Below are positions 1 to 9,664 of a stretch of DNA of 64,000 nt, piece by piece. The stretch is from the NCBI GenBank assembly GCA_019279435.1, contig JAAALK010000081.1, positions 57,837,318-57,901,317 of the forward strand, read 5' to 3'. Source of the DNA: Zizania palustris (lineage: Eukaryota; Streptophyta; Magnoliopsida; Poales; Poaceae). Made by a program: the position numbers and the translations under genes. The notes under the pieces are model-generated. The model made no database searches and had not been told where the DNA came from. It saw nothing but the letters and a program-made list of their open reading frames with translations. The first letter of the stretch is position 1. Every line of letters starts with the position of its first letter.

Positions 1-573
1 TTCAAATAAATAATGCTCATTCCACAAATAAATAACTCATATTTTTTGCAGCAAAAATAACTCATACTTCTTAATTTATATAAGGAATTGAGTTAGTCCC
101 TCTTAGCTAGACCGGTATCACTTAGTAATGTTATTATATTATTAATAAAAACAATTTTATCTTTTATTTTTATCATTACTTTATCAACTCTGATGTGACA
201 AACGTGCTGATAGGTTGGTAGGACACGTCGAATTTAATTGTTCTGTACTAGCTACGACAAAATAGTTTTAGTCAACTGGCTAACAGATTGTTGAAATTAC
301 TTGGAGGAAGCATGAAACCAGAGGTCAAATCAACAAATGCTATGATGTTTGTTTGACGAAACAGATGCTACTATCAAACAAGCAAACGTAGTAAACCCGT
401 CACTTCTGAAAAATCTGTAATGGAGTATGAAACTGCTAGGAATGGACAAACAATCTCTTTAAAAATGAAACAATGAATATTGAAGAACTCTGCATGAATC
501 CGTCTGCCATTGATGTTGGGAATGAATCTTTTCGTCGAGATGAGGCAAACGAAGCGTTCAGAACCAAGCAGTG
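1..573. other. AT-rich flank without recognised gene
   Basis: No convincing coding frame or transposon terminus is visible here. The sequence is AT-rich and non-repetitive within the window. It forms the outer left flank of the nested transposon stack. Confidence 0.5.
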
Positions 574-1050
574 TCAAATTTCCGACAGAACTGCACGTTT
601 TGACACGAAAAACCGCACCTGCTGAGGATGCAACGCCGGCTTGTCGTGCGCCACCAGCAGCAACGGGCTCGGCGGCGGCCGGACGTACTCGTCGGCGTGC
701 ACGCACAAGAACGTGACCGACGTGAGGCCCTGCACCAGCAGTCTCCAGGAATTCGCCATGGCTCCGACTAGCAGGTCGCCGCAGAGCGTCCCCGTGCAGC
801 TACGCCCCAGCGCCGCCTGGTCCAGACACCAGAGACACCTCCCGTTCACGACGGAGAAGACGACCCTGGACACGCCGAACAAGCTTCTCGCCGGGGCGCG
901 GCACACAATGCGTATCAGCGCGACGACCCGGCGGGCTATTATAGACATGAGCAGTAGCGTGCGGAGGAGAAACACTATTATTATCTGCGTCTTACGCGTG
1001 TCGCCGTGATCGAATGATCTCGCCACCGCTGCCGCCGCCGCCGTCGTCAT
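574..1050 (-). CDS. hypothetical small membrane-type protein
   Basis: This is an open frame of 158 codons counted from the ATG at 1048-1050. The frame stays open upstream to 1293, but that part is less GC-rich and looks like UTR. The protein has an Ala-rich start, a hydrophobic stretch near residues 25-50 (IIIVFLLRTLLLMSIIARR) and a Cys/Gly-rich middle (CLWCLDQ, CTGTLCGDLL). GC content is clearly higher than in the surroundings, as in many grass exons. No family is recognised. A possible splice donor (CAG/GTGCGG) lies near the 3' end at about 619, so the last residues may not be real. It may be a captured gene fragment or a non-coding GC island. Confidence 0.35.
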   Translation of the reverse strand: MTTAAAAAVARSFDHGDTRKTQIIIVFLLRTLLLMSIIARRVVALIRIVCRAPARSLFGVSRVVFSVVNGRCLWCLDQAALGRSCTGTLCGDLLVGAMANSWRLLVQGLTSVTFLCVHADEYVRPPPSPLLLVAHDKPALHPQQVRFFVSKRAVLSEI

Positions 1051-1293
1051 CGCCCAGCCTGGCTTGAGCCCTAAGCAGGAGACCTGGCACATAATTGCAC
1101 GCCATTGCCATATAATAGGAATCAGGAAGTCGTCGCAGATGGATCGATTTGGGGATATGCTGGGAGATATGCCATGCTGTTTCTTGCTGATCTTGCCGTC
1201 GTGCGTGCGGTTACCGGAGAGGAGGAGGCCGTGTGTGGTGGTAGTGAGCTGGAGGCGGATGGAGGAAGGAGATAGGTAGGTTGAGGCTAGCAT

Positions 1294-1744
1294 TGCTGAA
1301 GCAGGATTTAGCTAGAGACTGTTTTTTTTCCGCTCCACTGAGCCTGCGAGACTGACGAAGTCTAACAATACGACTTTTTCTGTTTCTGCTGGAATTTTTC
1401 TATTTTATTATATTTTTATACATAATAATTGTATTTAAAAATCAGAAAACTCATACGTTATATATTTACTAGCTCAATGCCCGTGCATTACTACAGATTA
1501 AAACAACATCAAAATATTTTAAAAAATATAAGTATAATTAAATTTAATTATAAAATGACATGGAGCAAAAAAATATTTTAAAATTAGTATGTCAAAAGTG
1601 TACCGTAACCTACCTACCGATTCATATAAGTTTTTGTTAAACAACCTTAATATATGAACTCTAGAAAAATTTATTTTTAAGATGACAAAAAATATTTAAG
1701 AACTACAATATGAATAGCGAATGAATCTTTTATTTTTATAAATA
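1294..1744. other. AT-rich spacer with a dispersed-repeat motif
   Basis: No gene is visible. Positions 1470-1496 hold an AGCTCAATGCCCGTGCATTA-like motif, which I recall as a common dispersed motif of grass repeats. This suggests a decayed repeat end. The family was not determined. Confidence 0.3.
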
Positions 1745-2243
1745 ATTGAGTTTATAATAAAATTAAGTAAAAAATAAATTTACAAAGTTTTATTAGATAA
1801 TCCTTGAGTTTTATAATATTTTTTTACAAAGTTTTATTAGATAAAAAATGATTCGTGTTTTTATATTATTAAGTAATAATATCCGGCTCTTAAAAGGAGA
1901 AGGATAAAAAATGGAAAAAGAAAAGGGAAGAAAAGATGCTTTTTGGCATCATCATGCCCACATGTCTCCTCCTCACGCTCCTCTCTTAAAAGAACACATG
2001 CCCCTTAGATGTCACCACGTCATTGATCTGCGTCTCCTGATCCGAGTGCTCCAATTGATTACGTAAGCGACCCCCGCACAACACCTCTCCTAGACTGAAT
2101 CCACCAGGAACCAGGTGAGCTACCCCTTGCTTCCTCCAATGGTGAGATAAACACCCGCCCCAAATATACAAGTCAATTTCAAATATGTCGTAGCCAAATA
2201 ACCCATAATTTTTTCCCAAAAAAATCGAGGGGGAAAAAGGGAT

Positions 2244-2674
2244 ATAGACGAGGCATTGGAAAAGGCAGTGGAGGCGATGCTGCAGACTATCGAGTAGGGG
2301 AGCTCATCTCCGACAAGGAGCCTGACCTTGGATGGCGTCGTGAAGTGCTTACACGAGCGGCTGCCGATGGCAGAGATACTAGAGTGGTACCAGAGCTAAG
2401 AGCACCAGTAGATCGCTAGCATGGCATCGCGTTTCTCGCCTGGTTCCCCCGGGTGCGGAACCTGACGTGCTTGACGCTTTCTGATAACCGCATGCCCGAT
2501 GGACTCGACCACCTCATCGCCATGGGGTTGGGCTCGCTCCGCGTCCTCGACCTCAACAATAATCGGTCGGAGGAGATGATAGGTGTGGTCAACAGCGGAC
2601 TGTGTCGTATATTAGGTGAGAGAAACTTGCGATGGGTAGATGCGGACCATGCATTGGACGTACAGTCACCATGA
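2244..2674 (+). pseudogene. ANP32-like leucine-rich gene fragment, copy 1
   Basis: The translated pieces match, in order, the N-terminus of plant acidic leucine-rich nuclear phosphoprotein 32: an acidic start (DEALEKAVEAMLQT), then RSLTLDGVVKCLH, a MAEILEWYQS segment, and leucine-rich repeat pieces (NLTCLTLSDNRM, LGSLRVLDLNNNR). The family is a histone-chaperone/phosphatase-inhibitor type with N-terminal LRRs and an acidic tail; the tail is absent here. The start codon position reads ATA, a TAG follows MLQTIE, and at least one frameshift lies between 2400 and 2450. The copy is therefore dead. It ends shortly after the LRR, probably near an original exon end. The family assignment is from memory of the motif order. 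Confidence 0.7.
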
Positions 2675-3195
2675 ACTCCTCCTTTTAGTAGTAGAAGATC
2701 ATTGAGTTTATAATAAAATTTAGTAAAAAATAAATTTACAAAGTTGTATTAGATAATCATTGAGTTTTATAATAGTTTTTTTTACAAAGTTGTATTAGAT
2801 AAAAATGATTCGCGTTTTTATTTTATTAAGTAATAATATCTAGCTCTTAAAGGAGAAGGATAAAAAAATGAGAAAAAGGAAGAAAAAAATGCTTTTTGGC
2901 ATCATCCTGCCCACATGCCTTCTCCTCATGCTTCTCTCTGAAAAGAACACACGCCCTTAGATGCCGCCATGTCATCGATCTGCGCCTCCTGATCCGAGCG
3001 CTCTCATTGGTCACATAAGCGGACCCCACACATCACCTCTCCTGGACTGAGTCCACCATGAATCAGGTGAGCTGCCCCTTACTTCCTCCAATGGCGAGAC
3101 AAACACCTCCCCATATATACAAGTCAATTTAAATCTGCTCATAGCCAAACAACCCGGAAATTTTTTCCCGAAAAAAATCGAGGGGGAAAAGGGAG

Positions 3196-3549
3196 ATGGA
3201 CAAGGCATGAGAGAAGATGATGGAGGCAATGTTGCAGACTGTCAGGGAGGGGAGCTCGTCTTCGGTGAGGAGCCTGACCATGGACGACGCCGTGAAGTGC
3301 TTACACGGGGCAGCTGCCGATGGCGGAGATACTGGAGCGGTACCAGAGCATAGAGCACCAGTAGATCGTTGGCATGGGGTCGTGTTGCTCACCGGATTCC
3401 CCCGGATGCGGTGGACTCGACCATGCCTTATCACCGCGGGGTTGGGCTCACTCCACGACTTTCACCTCAGCAATAATCGGTGGGAGGAGAGGATAGGTGC
3501 GGGCAACGGCGAACTGCGTCAAACAGTAGGTGGGAGAAACTTCCGATAG
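3196..3549 (+). pseudogene. ANP32-like leucine-rich gene fragment, copy 2
   Basis: This is the second copy, in duplication unit 2. It keeps an ATG at 3196 but has a TGA four codons later. A downstream ATG (3217) opens 110 codons that begin MMEAMLQTVREGSSSSVRSL and then drift out of the family frame: one extra G near 3308 changes the CLHG-LPMAEILERYQS segment. Relative to copy 1 it has lost the part encoding NLTCLTLSDNRM. The LRR remnant LGSLHDFHLSNNRW is still visible. It is a fragment and not a functional gene. Confidence 0.7.
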
Positions 3550-3616
3550 ATAGGTGAGGATCGTGCGTCGGATACATAGTCACTATGAACTTCTCCTTTT
3601 TAAAAGTAGAAGATAA

Positions 3617-4929
3617 GACATAAAAAATTAAAAAAACTTAAATTTATGGACGTCATCCAGTACAAACCAAGCACTTAGTGGTTTGATGGGACTGGAATAT
3701 TATTAGAAGATGCGGTTTGAAAGTTGTGCTAGTTTTGTCAAAAAAAACAATGGCTTGTTTATAATACACCTATTTAATATTTAAAAATTTAATAAATAGT
3801 TTTAATTTTTTACATATAATGTTTTTTACACACGTGTCATGCTGAATGTCGGTCCCACACGTCACATGAGTGGCTATCACAGATGATCATCGGAATAACC
3901 GAACGTATATTCAGTTTTATGATTTTATCGATGTTCAGAGGCAAAGTACATGAGTTACGGACATATATAATTAATCTCAGCTACAGTTTGCAATTTGCAA
4001 GCCTTTAAATTGAAATAACGCATTCATTCAGGTGTGCACGCACGTCGGCATGTGTGTAAGATATATTTTTGTCGATTACGTTTTGACGTTTTAGCAAAAA
4101 AATTACATGCCGCCATTTTGAAGTTTGAACCCGAACAAACTACAAACACAAACTCTGACATAACTCGGGCTGGCCCGAACGGACGGTGCTGGATGGTCCG
4201 TTCTGACATTTTAGACATTATAATATTAAAAAATCATACAAATAATACAAATAACTTAAAATATGATAAAATAATATTTATTATGATTCGATTACAACTT
4301 TACTACAGAAATTTATGCATTATCAAAAAAGCTCGTATATAACATGAATTTGTTGTTAGTTTTATCTCATTCTTTTTAACGTGTTCAGTGACACTCACAA
4401 GTGTGTGTTGTGTAACTCTATATTTGTGATAGTGTATGAGCTTCATTGCACTCTTGCTAGAAGTAGCCAAACCAACAGCAGCAAATATTAATATTGTTTT
4501 GTGACTAAACACATAATATCATTGTTATTGATTTTCTCCTTTCCTCCTTATAATTCTGAATGACAAGTGATCATTTTCCACATATGACAAGGAGAAGCCA
4601 ACCCATCTGAGATAGTAAAAAAAAATCCAGCTAGTTTATGTTTGTGCAAATATCGATCGATGTTATTTCTTCATACGGAGAAATTCGATGAATATATTTG
4701 GAGATAAGACGGATATTTTTCTTTTGAAAGGGAGGTGCATTTAAATAAGAATATATTTCCTCTACTTCCTTGCTTTATCCCAAATCTATATCAAACTGAA
4801 ATTTTTTAAAGGATGTATTGAAATGAGTTGGTTCTTCCAAATTCAAAAAGATCATCAAATCAAAACAGAGAATAAGTTTCTGGGCAATAAAATGCTAAAC
4901 ATGAATTCAGATTTCCAACAAAAAGAAAA
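3617..4929. other. AT-rich sequence without recognised gene
   Basis: Short open frames here have no codon bias or family resemblance. Nothing with transposon termini was seen. Confidence 0.5.
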
Positions 4930-5073
4930 TTAAAGCAGAGGCCTGATCAAGGCATCACACAAGAAAAAGGCAAGAACAACAACAATAGATGATGAGATGA
5001 ATCGACGAGCCAGGTGCTTCAGCTTGGAGGGGTCAAACTCGCAGTACGGGTTGCAGTCGTCGTTTGAATTCAT
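4930..5073 (-). CDS. small ORF, 47 codons, one predicted membrane segment
   Basis: The minus-strand ATG at 5071-5073 opens 47 codons ending in TAA at 4930-4932. The first half is polar with two cysteines (DDCNPYCEFDPSKLKHLARR). The second half is a hydrophobic segment (SSSIVVVLAFFLCDALI) followed by a short basic tail, giving an amphipathic-plus-membrane layout typical of small plant proteins. The composition differs from the AT-rich surroundings. The CACTA terminus lies only 12 bases upstream of the ATG, so the upstream promoter would be displaced. No family is recognised. It could also be the last exon of a longer gene. Confidence 0.4.
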   Translation of the reverse strand: MNSNDDCNPYCEFDPSKLKHLARRFISSSIVVVLAFFLCDALIRPLL

Positions 5074-5085
5074 TGGTTTATCTAT

Positions 5086-5480
5086 CACTTCCACAAAAAT
5101 AGTCTTTAGAGATGCAACTTTAGTGATGGGAAAAAGACGTGCGTCAGTAATACACTATTAGTGACGGATTATTTCACACGCGTCAATAATGCTGCCTTAT
5201 TAGTGACGGGTCGCAATAGAACCCGTCACTAAAGACAAGGCTGACAGGGACGCCCAAGTTAATGACGGGTGATACAGTGACCCATCACTAAAGGTTGCCC
5301 CTATAATGACAGTCTATGTTAAGACGACGTCACTAAATATAGGGCACCCCATTAGTGATAGTTAGTAGTACCACCCGTAACTAAAGAGTATTGCATCGTC
5401 CGAAACCCTAAGACCACTTTTAGTGACATCCTTGTATGGATAATCGTCATTGATGATAAATATATAAGTACCTCATGTAC
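5086..5480. repeat. CACTA 5' terminus and subterminal repeats
   Basis: From 5128 the motif TTAGTGACGGGT and its complement ACCCGTCACTAAA recur in both orientations, for example near 5157, 5202, 5220, 5266, 5281, 5330 and 5430. Such arrays bind the transposase in CACTA elements. The first bases (CACTTCCACAAAAATAG) are a worn version of the usual CACTAC terminus. Confidence 0.8.
5456..5470 (+). promoter_or_regulatory. possible TATA box of CACTA transposase
   Basis: An AAATATATAAG motif lies about 300 bases before the first recognisable transposase codons and just after the subterminal repeats. A possible 5' splice donor (AAG/GTATAT) follows at 5643. Confidence 0.35.
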
Positions 5481-5737
5481 AGAGCTCTGCACTTATTGCT
5501 CCCAAGTCCCAACCACTGCCGTCTTCACCATAATTGTTGACTGGCAGTGCAGTTGCTAGATGTGCCGATAACGACCCACATCGTTACGTGCTCCGGTGGA
5601 CCAGCCCACACCGCGGGTAGAATCAACGTCGTCCGACCAAAGGTATATATTTTTAATTATCTAATATATTTTAATCTGAAATTAAATCATATTTTTTGTA
5701 TGACACAATACGTGAAATAATTAGAGTCATATCTTGA

Positions 5738-6060
5738 TTGTTTTATTATTTATATATTGCAACAACACGAAGTTGGATGTATCTTGATTGTCGTACTTGC
5801 AATGAGTACTTCAGTGGAGTGAAGTTTTTCATGAGTAGTGCTAGAGATGACATGGAAGCTAGTGGAAAGACTATAATATGGTGTTCATGTTATGATTGTG
5901 GGAATAAGAAGGAGTTTACAAATTAAGAATATGTGTACGATCATTTGCTGAGACGTGGATTCAAGAAGAGATATCATATATGGAACAAGCATAGTGAAGA
6001 AGGATAAAATCATGGTGAAGTAGATCAAATTGGTAGTAAAGATGAAGGTGGGGCCATTGA
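5738..6060 (+). pseudogene. CACTA transposase, N-terminal transposase-associated domain
   Basis: RSWMY near 5770, then EYFSGVKFF, SGKTIIWCSCYDCGNKKEF and YDHLLRRGFKKRYHIWNKH, match the transposase-associated domain found at the start of plant TNP2 proteins (Cys-rich IWCxCxxCxN motif). An in-frame TAA at 5924-5926 and a TAA at 6006-6008 interrupt it. A deletion of the order of 150-200 codons, by comparison with typical family members, separates it from the catalytic region that starts at 6183. Confidence 0.8.
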
Positions 6061-6182
6061 TACAGATTACATGAGCGACAATGACATTTTAGGAATTCCA
6101 AAAATAAGTAAATTGATATTGTGGATAATATTGATCAGATGGTACCTAATGTGGAGGAACAAGTTGTATATTTTAAAAGGGA

Positions 6183-6391
6183 CGATTGAGGTGGCACAAA
6201 GAGAGCCGTAAGAACGACTCGATGATTCAACACCCAGCAGATTTTGCTAAATGGAGAACAATTAACGTCACATTTCTAAGGTTTGCTAATGATTGCTGGA
6301 ATATTAGATTTGACATGAGTACCGATGGCATGAACCCTTTTGGTAACATGAGCAGTATGCATAGCACGTGGCCAGTGTTATTGTCTATATA
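6183..6391 (+). pseudogene. TNP2 transposase core, first piece
   Basis: The frame reads RWHKESRKND, HPADFAKW, then STDGMNPFG and HSTWPVLLSIY, the hallmark of the Transposase_21 (TNP2) domain. It stops being transposase at 6391, exactly where the Sirevirus LTR begins. The next expected residues (YNL-P-LC-KRK) are found at 17402 on the far side of the insertion. A TGA just upstream (6187 region, neighbouring frame) and the missing preceding domain show decay. Confidence 0.88.
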
Positions 6392-7110
6392 TGTTGGACC
6401 GGAAACGGCGACCAGAGGGGGGTGAATGGGAGCTTTTAAAATTTCGGGCTAAAAACAGCCTTCGGTTTTAATCCTGTCTTCTGCGGAACATGCTTCGAAC
6501 ACAACCTTCGGAGGTTTGGTTCGGAGGTACTTCGACAGCTCCGAACACAGGCTTCGTAGGAGCAAAAGTTCGAAGCCAAGAAGACTTCGCTCCACTAACA
6601 ACCCTCGAAAATCTACTCTGCTAAGTCAGTGCAGGCTCCGCACGCAGGGTGCTTCGAGCAGGCTTCGCACTTCACCCTTCGCAAGAGTGGACACCCTACT
6701 GAGGACTTCGACTAAGTACTTGGCAGCAGCAACTGGTGCTGGGCTTCGTACACGAAGGTCTAAACGCACACAAACGGACTTCGCTAAGGGCTTCGACACA
6801 AGAAGCAAAACGGGCTTCGAACAGGGCTTCGCTAGTTAGCTGTGAGGTCTAGCCTCAAGTTACACAGAGCGACAAACACACTGAAAACACACTTCGCAGA
6901 ACAACACCCTTCGCCTAGACAGGCTTCGGTGCACCACAACTAGCGAGGTATGTAACGCGAGCTCAAGCAAAAAGCACAAGGAAGCAGGGCTTCGCCGCTT
7001 GAACAAGCAACACAAAAATATTTGAACTCTGGATGAATACAGCGAGGTATGTGGCTACAGGAGCTCAACAGTAAATGCTGAAAGTGTTAAATGTTACCTA
7101 CCGAGCCCCC

Positions 7111-7120
7111 ATATTTATAG
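7111..7120 (-). promoter_or_regulatory. TATA box in Sirevirus 1 3' LTR
   Basis: CTATAAATAT on the minus strand lies about 1.3 kb into the LTR in element orientation, the expected place for the U3/R boundary. The same motif is at 16079-16088 in the 5' LTR. Confidence 0.6.
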
Positions 7121-8269
7121 CCCACATTTCACCCAAAGGAATTGACTACTTTACCCCTAGGGTTTACAAAGGATTTGTCTCTACAGAACTAAGGGGTACA
7201 AAAGGTAGTCCACTTTATTCTGGAGGCTTCTCTGTCAGCTTTGCAGAGGGGACAGCGTCAGCTTTTTGCTGAGCAGACAGTGTCAGCCTTTGCAGTCTTT
7301 GACCTTCTGCAGCCTCCCTTCGCACGCGAGGGTGCGGTAGCTTCGGCGAGAAGCCTTGAGCCTGGTGGCCTTCGCTTCACCGAAGATTGCCTTCGATACA
7401 GTGACGGTTTTGAGCCGAAGCCGTCAAAGCCCTTGGGCCTTCGCACCAACACCTCCGGAGTGGACCACCACGGCTTCGCAGCTTCACCCAGCTCGAACTC
7501 CGTCAGTCCGTGTACCGAAGCCATGCAGACCGAAGCACCACAAGACAACCACACTCCGGAGCTAGCCTCGCTCCGAAGCCTTCCACACTCCGAAGCCCCA
7601 CCTTCGGAGTACCACCCTTCGAAGTCCCTCCTTCGTCTAAGGCCTCCGCACGAAGCATTCCATGAGCACTTCGTCGCAGTGTCTCTCCCCGAGCACACTC
7701 CTCGATGAGCCTCACCCGGACCATGCCTTCGATGCGCCTTGACTTCTGAGACCTTCGTCGGGTACCTTCGAATGTCTCCCTCCGGAGCACACTTCGAACT
7801 CCTTGCCTCCGTAGAGGACTTTATCTGCCAACTCCGAAGTCACTCCTTCCGGAGTACCTTCGAAGTGCCTCGCCTCCGAGGACTTTGTCTCGGAGTACCT
7901 TCAGTCGGAGCCACACTCCGCACTCTCTGCCTTCACCTGGCGCACCTCGACCCGAGGACCGACCCGGACCCCTTCGCAGCCACCGTGACGGAGCTCCCCG
8001 CTCCCCTGGCATCAAGCCTCCCGCTTGACCCAGGTTCACCTGCCGCGAACCTTGTCCGTCGCCTCCGAAGTCCCTGTGCACCACCGACAAACAGACAAGT
8101 GTTTCCAGTACTCTGAAGACCTCTCCGGGTTAGCAACCTCTGGCACACACTCTAGTGCACCGCCCAAAGTACCGAAGCCTTCGGTACACACCCAGTCATC
8201 GTGTACTGTCGGACCCCTCCGACACGCACACTCCGCTGCAACAGCTGCAGCAACCAAACACCGAACACA

Positions 8270-8395
8270 CTTCGGTGAAACCACCTCCGAACACCCTTCG
8301 GAGGTACAACCTCCGAAACCCCTCCGGAGGTACCCTCCTCCGAACACCTTCGGAGGTACCACCTCCGAACCCCCTTCGGAGGTACCCTTCGAACA
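8270..8395. repeat. palindromic tandem repeat in Sirevirus LTR
   Basis: Units of about 25 bases with the core CCTTCGGAGGTAC/ACCTCCGAA repeat in tandem. Each unit is close to self-complementary (CCTCCGGAGG, TTCGGAGG). The partner array in the 5' LTR is at about 17250-17335 and has one unit fewer. Palindromic CpG-rich LTR motifs of this kind are typical of Sireviruses. Confidence 0.8.
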
Positions 8396-8455
8396 GAGGG
8401 TAAAAATCCTGTCAATCACTCATCACAAACACTGAAACCAACCCTTGGTTTCTCA

Positions 8456-8472
8456 ATCTCCCCCTTGATGAG
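8456..8472 (-). other. polypurine tract of Sirevirus 1
   Basis: On the minus strand CATCAAGGGGGAGAT directly abuts the 3' LTR. This is the expected primer site for plus-strand DNA synthesis. Confidence 0.85.
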
Positions 8473-9664
8473 TGCATTGACAACCAAATCCAAGTTCAAG
8501 AAAATTTAAAAATTTTCAGCACACAAGTGACCATAAAAACTCAGAAAAGAGCCAAATCATGTTACTTGACAGAAGAATTTTCCTCCCCCTTTTCAAAAGA
8601 GTAAAAGCCCTTTCGGCAAATCTTCCCTTTCTCAAGATAAAAACTCCCCCTGAGTTAAGTTTTCCCCCCTTTGGCAACAAAGAGCCTTTATGTCAAATTT
8701 TCTCCCCCTTTGGAAATTATACCCCTTGCGACAGAGAACAAAGCAAGTCTCTCCCTTTTGAGGAATTTCTCCCCCTTTGGCAATGCAAGCATCAAGGAGC
8801 ATGTAAAAGATGCAAAGCTTCGAAATGAGCAGAATTGCAAAGACATATGAAGCAAAAATATGCCAACAATAATACCAATGATCGTGTGCTCAGCTCAAAT
8901 TAACATTCTCTAAAAAACATGATGAAGCATGTGATTTGATCATTTTTGAAATAGAAAGCATCACCACTTAGTCAAGGAAACTAGACACGTAAGAGTAGGG
9001 GACTGCGCAAAGCTAGGCAAATTTTACTCTTAGACAGACAAGTCCAGTTCAAATGGAGCAGGAAAAGCAAACTTGACGAGCAATGAATTTTGTTGTTCTT
9101 TTCTTAGTGCCAGGGGTTATTTGTTTGTCCACCTTATACTTTCCAATCCGGCCAAGCCTAGGCATGAAAAACCATAAGAAGCTTAAGGCAATGATTTTGG
9201 CATACACTACACTATTCCAGTTCAGACCAATGTGCAATGGTAAGCAGTCTAGAATAGGGTAGTGCGACAAACAAATCCACCTGGATCTTTTCACTTGAAG
9301 CATGCAAATCATGGAATTTTTGATTTTAACTAAGTGAGCCAATTGTTTGGCATGTATGAATATCCATGAAGATGAGAACAATTTTTCAAGTTGCAATTTT
9401 GAGCATCCAATGAACAGGGTCTTGCTATCAAGCAGATAAAAGATAGCTAAAGCAGTCCTGCCTAAACATGCTAGATTCAAGACTAAGCAGTGAGCACGAT
9501 GTGATTTTGAAAATAAAACATCATGCACATGAATGTTTTAGATTGATTAAAAAGAGCTGAACTGACACGATATCATGAATTATAAGCAGGCATATAAGTG
9601 CAAAAGATGTAAATGCAATTTCAACACACTTAGCAAAGGCATATCCATCTAAAACAGCTCCCCC
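8473..9664 (-). other. Sirevirus 1 non-coding region between pol and PPT, with extra PPT-like tracts
   Basis: The stretch contains several further CTCCCCC tracts on the plus strand (near 8580, 8643, 8665, 8701, 8769 and 9659), which are A/G-rich PPT-like motifs in element orientation. No convincing envelope-like frame is present. The 159-codon frame at 9049-9528 has no signal peptide or family resemblance and is interrupted in the related element at 33-34 kb. A block at 9108-9295 is conserved between two elements. Confidence 0.75.
9108..9295 (-). other. non-coding block conserved between two Sireviruses
   Basis: The block matches 33853-34040 at many short stretches in the same order: GGGGTTATTTG, AAGCCTAGGC, TTGGCATACA, ATGGTAAGCAGTC and CACCTGGATCTTTTCA. 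The two elements are otherwise strongly diverged in non-coding sequence. Function is unknown; an RNA structure or packaging signal is possible. Confidence 0.7.

Larger units (their letters stand above)
1745..3616 (+). repeat. tandem duplication, about 956-bp unit, two copies
   Basis: Unit 1 (1745-2700) and unit 2 (2701-3616) align along their whole length. Both begin with ATTGAGTTTATAATAAAA, both contain the GCTTTTTGGCATCATC segment (near 1938 and 2890), and both run on into an ANP32-like exon. Both finish with the same GTAGAAGAT end. The offset between matching starts is 956 bases. Unit 2 has its own small indels, so the duplication is old. The shared part includes about 500 bases upstream of the ATG as well as coding sequence. 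Confidence 0.85.
6392..8455 (-). repeat. Sirevirus 1, 3' LTR
   Basis: This 2064-bp LTR runs from TGTTGGACCGG to GGTTTCTCA on the plus strand. The first bases hold the GACCAGAGGGGGGTGAATGG motif, shared with the other Sirevirus LTRs in this window. It differs from its partner mainly by one extra unit (about 26 bp) of the palindromic repeat near 8330-8356. Confidence 0.95.

Noticed and set aside
7241..8435. overlapping frames on both strands in the Sirevirus 1 LTRs (also 16183-17419)
   Set aside because: They arise from the CTTCGG-rich palindromic LTR composition and are not genes.
9049..9528. 159-codon minus-strand frame where Sireviruses may carry an envelope-like ORF
   Set aside because: No signal peptide, membrane anchor or family motif. 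The corresponding region of Sirevirus 2 is not open, and the conserved part reads as non-coding.
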